Positions 42,394-52,805 are shown, numbered from the stretch's first letter. The stretch is 64,000 bases of DNA from Sporocytophaga myxococcoides (GCF_000775915.1 NZ_BBLT01000002.1:434001-498000); one strand, 5' to 3'. Translations and numbers: made by a program. The notes: generated by a model from the letters alone, not told the origin.

Positions 42394-43005
42394 ATGTTGT
42401 TATACGGGGCAGGTGGCCATGCTAAAGTAATAAGGGAATGTGTAAAATCGATGGGAGATGAAGTGTTCTTTATCTTTGATGATTTCAGTAAGTCTGTTAT
42501 GTTGGAAGACATTCCGGTTATTGGTCCTTACAATGCTGAATTTAATATTTACGATAAAATTCTAATTTCCATAGGGGACAACCTGACCAGAAAAACAGTT
42601 GCAGAAAAGATTGTACATAAGTTTTCAAACGCTATTCACCATGAATCTGCAATTATATCTCAATATGCAGCTCTGGAAAAAGGAACAGCAGTAATGCAGG
42701 GGGCAATTATTCAGGCCGGAGCTCAGGTTGGAAAGCACTGTATTATAAATACAGGAGCCAATATTGATCACGATAGTAAAATATCAGACTTCGTTCATAT
42801 AGCTCCGGGGGCGATATTATGCGGAGATACAGAAATAGGAGAGGGGGTATTAGTCGGGGCGGGTGCTATAGTAGTTCCAGGAATTAAAATAGGGAAATGG
42901 TCGGTGATTGCTGCAGGCACAGTTGTTACAGAAAATGTGCCGGATTATTCTTTAATTGCCGGAGTCCCAGGTAGGTTTATTAAATCTCTGGTGAAAACTA
43001 TCTGA
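42394..43005 (+). CDS. PglD/NeuD-like sugar acetyltransferase
   Basis: A 203-residue acetyltransferase. The N-terminal part is a small nucleotide-sugar-binding domain (LLYGAGGHAKVI near residues 2-13, FIFDD near 25-29), and the C-terminal part is a left-handed beta-helix with hexapeptide repeats (GKHCIINTGANIDHDSKI, VHIAPGAILCGDTEIGEG, VLVGAGAIVVPGIKIGKW), including the catalytic His in NIDHDS. The likely reaction is N-acetylation of a UDP-4-amino sugar. It starts 1 base after the sugar transferase stop, so the pair is cotranscribed. Confidence 0.88.
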   Translation: MLLYGAGGHAKVIRECVKSMGDEVFFIFDDFSKSVMLEDIPVIGPYNAEFNIYDKILISIGDNLTRKTVAEKIVHKFSNAIHHESAIISQYAALEKGTAVMQGAIIQAGAQVGKHCIINTGANIDHDSKISDFVHIAPGAILCGDTEIGEGVLVGAGAIVVPGIKIGKWSVIAAGTVVTENVPDYSLIAGVPGRFIKSLVKTI

Positions 43006-43017
43006 ATTATCATTTAA

Positions 43018-44145
43018 ATGAATAAAAGAATTTACCTCTCTCCACCTCACATGAGTGGAGCAGAGGAAAAATATATCAAAGAGGCATTTGATAAAAACTG
43101 GATTACTACAAGTGGAGAAAATATCGAATCATTTGAAAAGGGTTTATCATCATATTGTAACATACCTTTCGCTTTAGCTGTCAATTCGGGAACATCCGCC
43201 TTGCATCTTGCTTTAATGGCATTAAATGTAGCTGAAGGAGATGAAGTAATTTGTTCTACGCTGACTTTTTCTGCAACAGCGAATCCAATTTTGTATTGTA
43301 AGGCCACCCCTGTATTTGTGGAGAGTGAAAAATGCACTTGGAACATGTCTCCTGAATTTCTCGAAATTGCAATTAAAGAAAGATTAAAGAAGGGGAAAAA
43401 AATTAAAGCTATTATTCCTGTACACTTATTCGGAAATCCGGCGCAAATGGATGAAATTATGTCATTGTCAAGGAATTTTCAGATCCCTGTCATAGAAGAT
43501 GCTGCAGAATCATTAGGGGCGACTTATTCAAATAAGATGACAGGAACAATCGGAGATATTGGAATTTATTCATTTAACGGAAATAAAATCATCACAACAT
43601 CCGGGGGAGGGGCTCTTATAACTAGTCACCAGAATATTTATCATACAGCTAAATATCTGGCTTGTCAGGCTCGTGAAAATGTGAAATATTATCTTCATAA
43701 GGATGTTGGGTATAATTATAGAATGAGTAATGTACTTGCAGGTATTGGAAGAGGGCAACTAGAAGTTATTGAAGATAGAATAAGGTCCAGGAGAGAAAAT
43801 TTTGAAACTTATAAGAAACTTTTAGAGCCTTCAGGCAAATTTAAATTTCAGTCTGAGATAGAAAATTGTTCTTCAAACAGGTGGTTATCAGCTGTATATA
43901 TAGATGGAGATACTCATCTGCGAGATAATATTATGACGAACCTTGAATCATTTAATATTGAATCAAGGCATGTTTGGAAGCCATTACATACTCAGCCTAT
44001 TTTTAGTAAATATCCATATTACGGAGATCGGTTTTCAGAATCACTTTTTTTGAATGGATTATGCCTTCCTTCCGGTTCAGAGTTGAAAAAAGAAGAAATT
44101 CAGTTTATTGCAGAAATGTTAGTAAAGACAATTTCTCGCAGTTAA
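43018..44145 (+). CDS. DegT/DnrJ/EryC1/StrS aminotransferase, PglE-like
   Basis: A 375-residue PLP-dependent sugar aminotransferase. LSPPHMSGAEEKYI near residues 6-19 and WITTSGENIESFE near 30-42 are characteristic of the bacillosamine-type branch, NSGTSALHLAL near 59-69 binds phosphate, EDAAESLGATY near 161-171 contacts the cofactor, and K190 in SFNGNKIITTSGGG is the Schiff-base Lys. It would make a UDP-4-amino sugar for the acetyltransferase just upstream (gap 12 bases). The 4,6-dehydratase needed before it is not in this window. Confidence 0.9.
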   Translation: MNKRIYLSPPHMSGAEEKYIKEAFDKNWITTSGENIESFEKGLSSYCNIPFALAVNSGTSALHLALMALNVAEGDEVICSTLTFSATANPILYCKATPVFVESEKCTWNMSPEFLEIAIKERLKKGKKIKAIIPVHLFGNPAQMDEIMSLSRNFQIPVIEDAAESLGATYSNKMTGTIGDIGIYSFNGNKIITTSGGGALITSHQNIYHTAKYLACQARENVKYYLHKDVGYNYRMSNVLAGIGRGQLEVIEDRIRSRRENFETYKKLLEPSGKFKFQSEIENCSSNRWLSAVYIDGDTHLRDNIMTNLESFNIESRHVWKPLHTQPIFSKYPYYGDRFSESLFLNGLCLPSGSELKKEEIQFIAEMLVKTISRS

Positions 44146-44236
44146 TTAATGATTTTAGACTCTGGATATCTTTTTTGCGTAGGCTAAAATGGTTAAGTTT
44201 ATTAATAGTTAATTAGTATTTTGATTTTGCTCAATT

Positions 44237-47200
44237 ATGGGAAAGTTCCTCACTCTTTTCGTTTTTACATTTTTTATTGGTTTTCAAATCTCTTTAGCAG
44301 CAGATAATCACGATGATGTCTTACTAAAAGTAGACAAAGATTACAACAAGGGTGACTACAAACAAGCTTTATTGAAGGCCAAAAATCTTCTGGCAAAATC
44401 CCAGGAGTCTGAAGATTTATTGAAGATTGCCCGAGTGAATTTTAAACTTGCCAAAATTTATGATGCTCTTTGCAGATTTGAAGAATACAAACAACACGTG
44501 GAGGAAGGAGCAGCGAGGTTATTAAAAGCAGACCGCAAAGACACCGTTTCCTACATTAATGCTTGTCTTGAAGGCAGTGCTGCATACATGGAGTATGGAG
44601 AATATTATAAGGCTTCAGTATTGCTGGAAAATGCGAAAAAATTTACACATAAAATCGGCAGTCGCTGGATCAGGGCCAATCTGCAGGAAAAGGAAATTCT
44701 TAACCTATTTCTAATGGGGTATTACAATCGAGCAGAACAGTCTTCTATGGATCTGGTAAAAGTGCGCAAAGAAATATTGAATGATCGTTCAGAAAAATCA
44801 ACTGCTAAAGAATTGCGTTCAAAAAAATCGGACCTGGCAAGAGCAATAAATCTACTGGCTGAAATAAAATTAATTAATTCTGATTTTAAAGTTGCCGACT
44901 CTCTGATCTCCTTAAATCTAAAATGGATATCATCCAATATTGGAAAAAAGAGAATTGAATATTCGAGAGCACTCTTTCTAAAAGGATTGATTTATGAAAA
45001 TAGGGGAGAAGCAGCAAAAGCCGGAGCAAAATTTTCAAAAGCTTTAAAAGTCTCTTATAAGAGTAGAGATATAAAACATAAAATTCATAGTAAGCCAGCA
45101 ATAGCCTATTTTGAAAAATTGATTCCGGCTTTAAGAAAAGCAGGCCATCCGAGAAAAGCCAGTAAAAGAGAAAAACAACTTGAAGCACGAATAAAGAGAT
45201 ATTATGGAAAAGATAATTATGCTTATGCCAAAACTCAACTGATTACCGCAGATCGTTTATTCAAGGAAAAAGATTATCATAAAGCTCAGTCTAAGTTACA
45301 ATCTTTACTGAAAGAGAAAAATTTTTTCCCCCAGGATCATATTGAGAGAGCAACTGTGTTAAACACTCTATACAGGGCTCAAATTGAAAATGAAGATTAT
45401 ATAACGGCAGAATCAACCCTTCAGGAAATTTCAGAGTTAAATCTTAAGGTCTATGGGAAGCTAGCACCTAGGTATCACCTGGGACTTGTAGAAGAAGGAA
45501 AGTACATAATTAATTATGGATCTCAGTTGTCGAAAGCAGAAAGAATATTTGCAGTAAGTCTTAATGGTGTTTTGGCATTAGAAGTACCGCACAATAATGT
45601 CCAGTATATAGAAGGGCTTTATAGCCAGGCTCAGTTGTTACAATATGTTGACAAATTTCCCCAAGCACTAGCAACACTTCATCAGGCCAAAGATAAAGTA
45701 GAAAAATTTTATGGAAATACTTCAGATTATTATGCAGTAGCTCTAAATAAACTGGCAGCTATACAAATTGCACTTGGCCAATACAATGAAGCTGAGGAAA
45801 ATATAAATAAATCTCTTTCTTTTTATAATACCAAAAAGAACAAAGAGCAGAACATTGATTATGCACATAGTCTTGAAACATTATCAAAATTTTACATTGT
45901 CCAGGGGAAATTTCGTGAGGCCGAAAGAACGGTTAAAAAAGCATTAAAGATTACAAAGAGTGCTAATGAAAATGAAAAGGTTTCAACAGTTGCAGAAGAG
46001 CTGATAAACTTGAATATCCTCAGAGGAAAGTATGCTTCAACGGAAGGAGCTCTTTTAGAAATTATAAAAACAAGAGAAGGCAAATTTGGCATCAAACACC
46101 GCAGCCTTATCAGCCCTGTGAGTCAGCTCTGCAACCTTTACCTAATTACAGGAGATTATAATAAAGCTGAAAAACAGGCCAGAAGAGCATATGCAATAAG
46201 TGAAGAAATATTTGGATCTAATTCTGTCATTCATGCAAATAGTATTAAGCTACTAGCAAAGACATTTACAGCTATAGGAGACTATGAAAAGGCAGAAGAT
46301 GCCGGCAGCAAAGCTTTATCCATTCAGTCACTTCACTATGGCCATAATCATTTAGAGATAGCTTCAACACTGAATGAACTTGCTAAAGTAAAATTCTATA
46401 ACAATCCTTATGATCAAGAATCAGAAAGACTTTATACAGAAGCAGCGTCCATAATCAATTCTTGCCTTGGGAGTGACAACCTTCATTATGCAGAAATATT
46501 GAAAAATTTATCAATGTTTTATATTGAAAATAGAAAGAATAAACCTGCAGAAGATAGTCTGAACAAAGCTAATGCTATTTGGATTGCAAAACTTGGAAAT
46601 GCTAATATTCATTCAGCCGAGGCAGCTTATATGAAAGGAATATTCTTTTCCAAAATAGAAAAGTATACAGACGCCAGAGAATCCTTTGAAGCTAGCAAAA
46701 ACCTTTACGGAAAGATATTTGATGCCCACCATCCTTACTACATAAAAGCACTCAGTAAGGAAGGCCAGATGGCATTTATTTTAGATGATTTCAAAGCCGC
46801 AATAAGATGTCTTGATGAGACAACTGTTGCTGACTTAAAATTTATTAGAAAATACTTTCCATCTCTAAGTGATAGAGAAAAGAATAAATTCTGGAATCTG
46901 ATTAAAGATGACTTTGAATTTTATAATACCCTTGCTATAAAATTAGCAAAAGAAAACCCAGAACTACTTCAAAATGTCTATGACTTTAGCCTTAAAACAA
47001 AAGCAATTTTGTTGAACTCATCCATTAAGGTTAAAGAAAGGATTCTGAGCAGCAATAATCCGGAATTAATAAAAAAATATGAGAGCTGGATAGATAAAAG
47101 AGAATTCCTTACATCTGCCTTATCTATGGATGCAGCACAACAGAAAGAAAATAACATTGATGTAAAGCTATTGGAAAAAGAAATTGAAGCACTTGAAAAA

Positions 47201-48472
47201 GATCTGAGTGAAAAATCAGAATTCTTCTTTACAAATTATGAAAAGTCTGATGTCAACTGGAAACAAGTAAAAGCAGTTTTGAAGCCCAATGAATATGCAG
47301 TAGAAATAATTAGATTCAGGTACTTCGATAAAAAAATTTCTGATTCGGTAGTTTATGCAGGCCTGGTTATCAATGAAAATTCAAAAGCACCGGAGCTTGT
47401 GCTGATACCGTATGGAAATGACCTTGAAAATAAATATCTTAACTATTACAGAAACTGTATTAAGCTTAATGTTGAAGATCAGTATTCCTTTGAAAAATTC
47501 TGGAAACCATTTAATAATCTGATTAAGCAAAATGCCACAGTTTTTATTTCTGGAGATGGAGTTTATAACCAGATCAATATAGAAACAATTTGCGGCCCTG
47601 ATAAGAACTATCTTTTGAACAAATATGAATTTGTTCTTGTCAGCAATACCAGAGATTTGCTGAGTATACATGTTAAAGCTTCAAAAAAAGATAAATTAAA
47701 ACCTTCAGTAGGGAATAAAATAAAATTGTTTGGCAATCCAACATACTATGAAGAATCAATTGATGCAAATGGAGATATAAAAGATTCCATTTATTTCAGA
47801 ACTTCTCTTAGCTTGACAGACGGAAAAAGAATACCACAGCTCCCTGGGGCAGAGGGAGAGGTAAAGCATCTCAATGATTTAATGACTAAAAATGGCTGGG
47901 AAACAGAAATCTATTTAAATAATCACGCCACGGAAAGCAATTTGAAATCAATTAAAGATCCAAAAGTATTTCATATCGCAACTCACGGTTTTTTTATGGA
48001 AGATATTGAGCCGGATTATAATGAAGGGCTTTCAGACAAAAATCTTCAAAATCCCCTTTTAAGATCAGGGTTACTGTTGAAAAATGGAGGAGCACTTCTT
48101 GCTAAAAATAAAGTATATGAGTTGAATTCAGAAGATGGAATATTAACAGCCTATGAAGCAATGAATTTATATCTGGATCATACGGAATTAGTAGTATTGA
48201 GTGCTTGTGAAACAGGAGTTGGGAAAGTTCAATTAGGAGAAGGCGTCTGCGGTTTACAAAGAGCCTTTTTGATTGCAGGTGCAAATTCAGTGATAATGAG
48301 TCTATTTAAAGTTTCAGATAATGTAACAAAAGAGCTTATGACTATTTTTTATGATAAATGGCTTTCTACAGGAGCTAAAAGAAAATCTTTTTTAGAAGCT
48401 AAGAGAGTGATCAAAGAGAAGTATAATGATCCGATCTATTGGGGGGCTTTTATTATGGTTGGATTGGAATAA
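44237..48472 (+). CDS. Exported TPR-CHAT protein (predicted caspase-like protease)
   Basis: A 1411-residue protein. Residues 1-21 form a signal peptide (ending SLAAD). From about 40 to 830 the chain is helical with many tetratricopeptide-type units, for example YNKAEKQARRAYAI and YEKAEDAGSKALSI, spaced about 42 residues as in the kinesin-light-chain form. A linker with helices near 900-1020 leads to a C-terminal CHAT domain (about 1060-1411). The caspase-type dyad is intact: H1250 in FHIATHGFF and C1324 in VLSACETGVGK, followed by LQRAFLIAGANSVIMSLFKV and a terminal YWGAFIMVG. It is probably a periplasmic or surface protease with a TPR sensor; substrate unknown. It stands alone, 190 bases before rpsL. 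Confidence 0.88.
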   Translation: MGKFLTLFVFTFFIGFQISLAADNHDDVLLKVDKDYNKGDYKQALLKAKNLLAKSQESEDLLKIARVNFKLAKIYDALCRFEEYKQHVEEGAARLLKADRKDTVSYINACLEGSAAYMEYGEYYKASVLLENAKKFTHKIGSRWIRANLQEKEILNLFLMGYYNRAEQSSMDLVKVRKEILNDRSEKSTAKELRSKKSDLARAINLLAEIKLINSDFKVADSLISLNLKWISSNIGKKRIEYSRALFLKGLIYENRGEAAKAGAKFSKALKVSYKSRDIKHKIHSKPAIAYFEKLIPALRKAGHPRKASKREKQLEARIKRYYGKDNYAYAKTQLITADRLFKEKDYHKAQSKLQSLLKEKNFFPQDHIERATVLNTLYRAQIENEDYITAESTLQEISELNLKVYGKLAPRYHLGLVEEGKYIINYGSQLSKAERIFAVSLNGVLALEVPHNNVQYIEGLYSQAQLLQYVDKFPQALATLHQAKDKVEKFYGNTSDYYAVALNKLAAIQIALGQYNEAEENINKSLSFYNTKKNKEQNIDYAHSLETLSKFYIVQGKFREAERTVKKALKITKSANENEKVSTVAEELINLNILRGKYASTEGALLEIIKTREGKFGIKHRSLISPVSQLCNLYLITGDYNKAEKQARRAYAISEEIFGSNSVIHANSIKLLAKTFTAIGDYEKAEDAGSKALSIQSLHYGHNHLEIASTLNELAKVKFYNNPYDQESERLYTEAASIINSCLGSDNLHYAEILKNLSMFYIENRKNKPAEDSLNKANAIWIAKLGNANIHSAEAAYMKGIFFSKIEKYTDARESFEASKNLYGKIFDAHHPYYIKALSKEGQMAFILDDFKAAIRCLDETTVADLKFIRKYFPSLSDREKNKFWNLIKDDFEFYNTLAIKLAKENPELLQNVYDFSLKTKAILLNSSIKVKERILSSNNPELIKKYESWIDKREFLTSALSMDAAQQKENNIDVKLLEKEIEALEKDLSEKSEFFFTNYEKSDVNWKQVKAVLKPNEYAVEIIRFRYFDKKISDSVVYAGLVINENSKAPELVLIPYGNDLENKYLNYYRNCIKLNVEDQYSFEKFWKPFNNLIKQNATVFISGDGVYNQINIETICGPDKNYLLNKYEFVLVSNTRDLLSIHVKASKKDKLKPSVGNKIKLFGNPTYYEESIDANGDIKDSIYFRTSLSLTDGKRIPQLPGAEGEVKHLNDLMTKNGWETEIYLNNHATESNLKSIKDPKVFHIATHGFFMEDIEPDYNEGLSDKNLQNPLLRSGLLLKNGGALLAKNKVYELNSEDGILTAYEAMNLYLDHTELVVLSACETGVGKVQLGEGVCGLQRAFLIAGANSVIMSLFKVSDNVTKELMTIFYDKWLSTGAKRKSFLEAKRVIKEKYNDPIYWGAFIMVGLE

Positions 48473-48589
48473 AAAAATATTTTTCTTTTAAGAAGAAGAT
48501 GAATTGCTTGTTTGTTATTGATAATTAGTGTGTTATCGTTTTTTTGTGGATTGAACAACAATTTTTTAAAAAAAATATAAAATATAGTT

Positions 48590-48620
48590 TTTGCAAAAGA
48601 TTCTAATTTCCGTATCTTTG
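48590..48620 (+). promoter_or_regulatory. Promoter of the rpsL-rpsG-fusA-rpsJ operon
   Basis: TTTG at 48590-48593 and TATCTTTG at 48613-48620 with exactly 19 bases between them, an ideal Bacteroidota primary-sigma promoter. The start of transcription would fall near 48627, some 35 bases before the rpsL ATG. Confidence 0.85.
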
Positions 48621-48661
48621 CCCTTCCAAAAAAAATAAGGGATTTAATTCTTTTTAAGTAA

Positions 48662-49078
48662 ATGCCTACTATACAACAATTAGTAAGAAAAGGTAGAGAG
48701 AAACTGACCTCTAACTCTAAATCTCCCGCGTTGGATTCGTGTCCACAAAGAAGAGGAGTATGTACAAGGGTATACACCACCACTCCAAAGAAGCCAAACT
48801 CAGCAATGAGAAAGGTTGCAAGGGTAAGGTTGACTAACGGAAAGGAAGTTAACGCTTATATTCCGGGAGAAGGTCATAACCTACAAGAGCACTCAATAGT
48901 GCTAATCAGAGGCGGAAGGGTAAAAGACTTACCAGGTGTAAGATACCATATTGTCAGAGGTGCCCTTGATACCGCGGGTGTAAATGGAAGATTACAATCA
49001 AGATCAAAATACGGTGCTAAAAGACCTAAGCCAGGTGCTGCTGCAAAAACACCTGCCGCAAAAGGTAAAAAGAAATAA
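48662..49078 (+). CDS. rpsL: 30S ribosomal protein S12
   Basis: 138 residues, with the universal core [19 protein letters not shown] and the loop [13 protein letters not shown] at the decoding centre. Lys43 and Lys88, the positions where streptomycin resistance changes usually occur, have the wild-type residue. The C-terminus is extended by an Ala/Lys/Pro-rich tail (about residues 122-138) beyond the E. coli form. It is the first gene after the promoter and is followed by rpsG after 6 bases. Confidence 0.98.
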   Translation: MPTIQQLVRKGREKLTSNSKSPALDSCPQRRGVCTRVYTTTPKKPNSAMRKVARVRLTNGKEVNAYIPGEGHNLQEHSIVLIRGGRVKDLPGVRYHIVRGALDTAGVNGRLQSRSKYGAKRPKPGAAAKTPAAKGKKK

Positions 49079-49084
49079 TACGTT

Positions 49085-49552
49085 ATGAGAAAGGCTAAAC
49101 CTAAAAAGAGATACCTTCTGCCTGATCCTAAGTTCAGGGATACACTGGTAACTAAATTTGTGAACTCTTTGATGTATGATGGAAAGAAAAGTATCGCATA
49201 TGATATTTTTTATTCTGCATGTGACCTAGTAGAGAGCAGAACCAAGGAAAATGGACTAGAAGTCTGGAGAAAAGCATTAAATAATGTAAGTCCACATGTG
49301 GAAGTAAAGAGCCGTCGTGTTGGTGGAGCTACTTTCCAGGTTCCTACTGAAGTAAGACCAGAGAGAAAGGCAGCTTTAGGTATGAAATGGCTTATTCAAT
49401 ATGCTAGAGGAAGAGGCGAAAAAACCATGACTGAACGTTTGGCAGGCGAGATAATCGCTGCATCAAAAGGTGAGGGAGCTGCTGTGAAGAAAAAAGACGA
49501 TACACACAGAATGGCAGAGGCGAACAGAGCATTTTCACATTTCAGAATATAA
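49085..49552 (+). CDS. rpsG: 30S ribosomal protein S7
   Basis: 155 residues of the usual bacterial S7: [17 protein letters not shown] at the start, [18 protein letters not shown] near 27-44, [18 protein letters not shown] near 71-88 and [14 protein letters not shown] at the end. S7 nucleates the 30S head. In other bacteria it also represses its operon; no corresponding mRNA structure was evident in the 6-base rpsL-rpsG gap. Confidence 0.98.
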   Translation: MRKAKPKKRYLLPDPKFRDTLVTKFVNSLMYDGKKSIAYDIFYSACDLVESRTKENGLEVWRKALNNVSPHVEVKSRRVGGATFQVPTEVRPERKAALGMKWLIQYARGRGEKTMTERLAGEIIAASKGEGAAVKKKDDTHRMAEANRAFSHFRI

Positions 49553-49569
49553 TTCTCTATAGAAATTAA

Positions 49570-51675
49570 ATGGCACGCGATTTAAAATATACAAGAAATA
49601 TAGGTATAGCTGCACACATTGATGCTGGTAAAACCACAACAAGTGAGCGTATACTTTACTATGCGGGTGTGAGCCACAAATTGGGAGAGGTGCATGATGG
49701 CGCGGCTACGATGGACTGGATGGCTCAGGAGCAGGAAAGAGGAATCACGATTACTTCTGCTGCAACAACAGTAAACTGGAGTTACAAAGGGGAGAAGTAT
49801 CACGTGAACGTAATTGATACGCCAGGTCACGTGGATTTTACTGTTGAGGTAAACCGCTCTCTTCGTGTATTGGACGGTTTAGTGTTTTTATTTAGTGCAG
49901 TTGATGGAGTAGAGCCTCAGTCTGAAACTAACTGGCGTTTGGCAAACAACTATAATGTGCCTCGTATTGGTTTTGTAAACAAGATGGATAGAGCTGGTGC
50001 TGATTTCTTGAATGTTTGCAAGCAGGTTAAAGAAATTTTAGGTAGTCATGCATTACCTCTTCAGTTACCAATCGGCTCGGAGGATACCTTTAAAGGCGTA
50101 GTTGATCTTGTAAATTTCCGTGGAATTCAGTGGAATGAGCATGATAAAGGAATGACGTTTACGGAAATTCCTATTCCTGCAGATTTAGAAGAGGAAGCTA
50201 AAGAATATAGAGAAAAACTACTTGAAGCAGTTGCAGAGTTTGATGAGAAGATCATGGAAAAATATTTCGATGATCCTTCTACTATCACTGAAGACGAAAT
50301 TCTTACTGCACTTAGAAAAGCAGTAATTGCGATGAAAGTAGTTCCAATGGTTTGTGGTTCATCTTTTAAGAATAAAGGTGTGCAAACAATGTTGGATTAT
50401 GTAATGGCACTTTTACCTTCTCCTCTTGATAAAGAAAGTATCAAAGGAACAGATCCTGATACAGGAGAAGAAATTTCTCGTAAGCCAGATGAAAAAGAGG
50501 CTTTCACAGCTCTTGCATTTAAAATTGCCACTGACCCTTATGTTGGTCGTCTGTGCTTTATAAGAGCTTACTCTGGAATACTTGAGTCTGGATCTTATGT
50601 ATATAATTCTAGATCTGGAAATAAAGAGCGTATTTCACGTGTATTCCAAATGCACGCAAATAAGCAAAATCAAATAGAACGTTTACATGCTGGAGATATC
50701 GGAGCAGTTGTTGGTTTTAAAGATATTAAGACCGGAGATACTCTATGTGATGAGAAATCAAAAATTGTACTAGAGTCAATGACTTTCCCTGATCCTGTAA
50801 TTGGGTATGCTATTGAGCCAAAAACTCAGGCAGACGTGGATAAGATGGGTATGGCAATTGCTAAACTAGTTGAGGAAGATCCTACACTTCATGTGTCAAC
50901 TGATCAGGAGACAGGCCAGACAATCCTTAGGGGAATGGGAGAGCTTCATCTTGAAATCATCATTGACAGGATGAGAAGAGAATTTAAGGTTGAAGTTAAT
51001 CAAGGAGCTCCTCAGGTTGCATATAAAGAGTCTCTTACTAAAAACTTTGAGCACAGAGAGGTTTATAAGAAACAAACAGGTGGTAAAGGTAAATTTGCAG
51101 ATATCGTATTTGAAATAGGGCCTAGACAAGATGATAAGACAGGTCTTGATTTTGCAAATGAGATCGTAGGTGGTGTTATACCAAGAGAATTTATTTCTCC
51201 TATTGAGAAAGGTTTTAGAGAAGCAATGAGTAATGGCCCACTGGCTGGTTACCCAGTAGAAGCTATGCGAGTGAGGTTATTCCACGGATCATTCCACGAT
51301 GTCGATTCAGATGCATTATCATTTGAACTTGCAGCAAGAGGAGGTTTCAGAGAAGCAGCGAAGAATGCAGGACCGAAGTTAATGGAGCCTATCATGAGTG
51401 TGGAAGTACTATGCCCTGATGAGTATATGGGACCTATAACTGGAGACTTGAATAGAAGAAGAGGTATTATGAAAGGGATGGATACTAAAGCAGGAAGCCA
51501 AGTTATTAAAGCTGATGTACCTTTGTCTGAGTTATTTGGATATGTAACAGATCTTAGAACAATTTCTTCAGGTCGCGCAACAGCAACATTGACATTCTCT
51601 CATTATGAATTTGTTCCGAGTAACTTAGCGGATTCTATTATAGCAAAAGTAAAAGGAGCAGCAGTAACGAAATAA
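49570..51675 (+). CDS. fusA: Translation elongation factor G
   Basis: 701 residues. The GTPase domain has G1 [10 protein letters not shown] near residues 15-24, switch II region [12 protein letters not shown] near 81-92 and [10 protein letters not shown] near 136-145, and domain IV with [14 protein letters not shown] near 538-551 is complete. Its position in the str operon makes it the main translocase. The tuf gene that follows fusA in many bacteria is absent; rpsJ comes next after 4 bases. Confidence 0.98.
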   Translation: MARDLKYTRNIGIAAHIDAGKTTTSERILYYAGVSHKLGEVHDGAATMDWMAQEQERGITITSAATTVNWSYKGEKYHVNVIDTPGHVDFTVEVNRSLRVLDGLVFLFSAVDGVEPQSETNWRLANNYNVPRIGFVNKMDRAGADFLNVCKQVKEILGSHALPLQLPIGSEDTFKGVVDLVNFRGIQWNEHDKGMTFTEIPIPADLEEEAKEYREKLLEAVAEFDEKIMEKYFDDPSTITEDEILTALRKAVIAMKVVPMVCGSSFKNKGVQTMLDYVMALLPSPLDKESIKGTDPDTGEEISRKPDEKEAFTALAFKIATDPYVGRLCFIRAYSGILESGSYVYNSRSGNKERISRVFQMHANKQNQIERLHAGDIGAVVGFKDIKTGDTLCDEKSKIVLESMTFPDPVIGYAIEPKTQADVDKMGMAIAKLVEEDPTLHVSTDQETGQTILRGMGELHLEIIIDRMRREFKVEVNQGAPQVAYKESLTKNFEHREVYKKQTGGKGKFADIVFEIGPRQDDKTGLDFANEIVGGVIPREFISPIEKGFREAMSNGPLAGYPVEAMRVRLFHGSFHDVDSDALSFELAARGGFREAAKNAGPKLMEPIMSVEVLCPDEYMGPITGDLNRRRGIMKGMDTKAGSQVIKADVPLSELFGYVTDLRTISSGRATATLTFSHYEFVPSNLADSIIAKVKGAAVTK

Positions 51676-51679
51676 TTTT

Positions 51680-51985
51680 ATGAATCAGAAGATAAGAATT
51701 AAATTAAAATCTTACGATCACAATCTAGTAGATAAATCATCTGAAAAAATTGTGAAGGCAGTAAAAGCAACTGGAGCAGTTGTAAGTGGACCAATTCCTC
51801 TTCCAACAGAGAAAGAAATCTTTACTGTTTTAAGATCTCCACACGTTAGTAAAAAGTCACGTGAGCAGTTTCAACTTTGCACCTACAAAAGACTTGTTGA
51901 TATTTATTCCACAAGTACCAAAACAGTTGATGCATTGATGAAATTAGAATTGCCAAGCGGAGTTGATGTTGAGATCAAAGTCTGA
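51680..51985 (+). CDS. rpsJ: 30S ribosomal protein S10
   Basis: 101 residues of normal S10: [41 protein letters not shown] near residues 35-55 and [18 protein letters not shown] near 57-74. S10 also serves as NusE in transcription antitermination. Unlike the classic arrangement, in which it leads the S10 operon, here a terminator separates it from rplC and it is the last gene of the fusA transcript. Confidence 0.98.
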   Translation: MNQKIRIKLKSYDHNLVDKSSEKIVKAVKATGAVVSGPIPLPTEKEIFTVLRSPHVSKKSREQFQLCTYKRLVDIYSTSTKTVDALMKLELPSGVDVEIKV

Positions 51986-52005
51986 TTTAACATAGTAGGT
52001 ACTAC

Positions 52006-52042
52006 AAAAAGGACCAATAATAGTAATATTGGTCTTTTTTTT
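52006..52042 (+). terminator. Intrinsic terminator between rpsJ and rplC
   Basis: GACCAATA at 52012-52019 is perfectly paired with TATTGGTC at 52027-52034 around a seven-base loop, preceded by AAAAAG and followed by eight T residues. It closes the str transcript about 20 bases after the rpsJ stop. Confidence 0.88.
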
Positions 52043-52083
52043 CCCCTCCAATACCCATTTTTAAAAATATTGTTCAAAACAAA

Positions 52084-52114
52084 TTTGCTGGGAATTTAAA
52101 TTTTGTTAACTTTG
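52084..52114 (+). promoter_or_regulatory. Promoter of the rplC (S10-spc) operon
   Basis: TTTG at 52084-52087 and TAACTTTG at 52107-52114 are 19 bases apart, an exact consensus match. The leader from about 52121 to the rplC ATG at 52186 is some 65 bases long and could carry regulation by a ribosomal protein, but no clear hairpin was seen. Confidence 0.85.
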
Positions 52115-52185
52115 CAGTCCGTTTTTAGAAATACTAATAAGTTAACGGAAAGAGTCCTTAGATTAAGAAATAAAGCGACAAGAAA

Positions 52186-52803
52186 ATGTCAGGGATTATA
52201 GGTAAAAAAATAGGCATGACAAGCATCTTCCAAGATGGTAAATCAATTGGGGTTACCTTAGTGGAAGCTGGACCTTGTGTGGTAACTCAGGTTAAAACTG
52301 TCGAGAAAGATGGTTATACTGCAGTTCAATTAGCATATGGAGATAAGAAGGAAAAAAACACTCCAGCTGCTTTGTTAGGACATTTTAAAAAAGCAGGAGC
52401 TACGCCTAAAAGTAAATTGGTTGAGTTTAAAGAGTTTGAAAAGGCTTTGAATTTGGGAGATTCAATAGCAGTTGCAGATGTTTTCGTTGAAGGAGACTTT
52501 GTTGATGCTATTGGAACATCTAAAGGTAAAGGTTTTCAAGGTGTTGTTAAACGTCACGGCTTTTCAGGAGTTGGAGGACAAACTCACGGTCAGCATAACA
52601 GACAGAGACACCCTGGTTCTGTAGGTGCATGTTCTTTCCCTTCCAGAGTATTTAAAGGTATGAGAATGGCTGGTAGAACTGGAGGAGATAGAGTTAAAAT
52701 TCAAAACCTTAGAATAGAAAAAATTTATCCGGAGAAAAATCTGCTATTGGTTAGTGGATCAATTCCCGGCGCTAAAAATTCATTCGTAATTCTGGAGAAA
52801 TAA
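52186..52803 (+). CDS. rplC: 50S ribosomal protein L3
   Basis: 205 residues. [16 protein letters not shown] opens the protein and the long loop [27 protein letters not shown] (in parts, near residues 126-152), which reaches the peptidyl transferase centre, is intact. [12 protein letters not shown] near 168-179 is also typical. It is the first gene of the second transcript and is followed by rplD after 2 bases. Confidence 0.98.
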   Translation: MSGIIGKKIGMTSIFQDGKSIGVTLVEAGPCVVTQVKTVEKDGYTAVQLAYGDKKEKNTPAALLGHFKKAGATPKSKLVEFKEFEKALNLGDSIAVADVFVEGDFVDAIGTSKGKGFQGVVKRHGFSGVGGQTHGQHNRQRHPGSVGACSFPSRVFKGMRMAGRTGGDRVKIQNLRIEKIYPEKNLLLVSGSIPGAKNSFVILEK

Positions 52804-52805
52804 CA

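Noticed and set aside
44237-48472. CRISPR-associated TPR-CHAT (Craspase-type) system
   Set aside because: No repeats, Cas genes or guide loci occur nearby, and the protein has a signal peptide.
48436-48783. 115-residue minus-strand frame across the rpsL promoter
   Set aside because: Overlaps the CHAT gene end, the promoter and the start of rpsL; no coding features.
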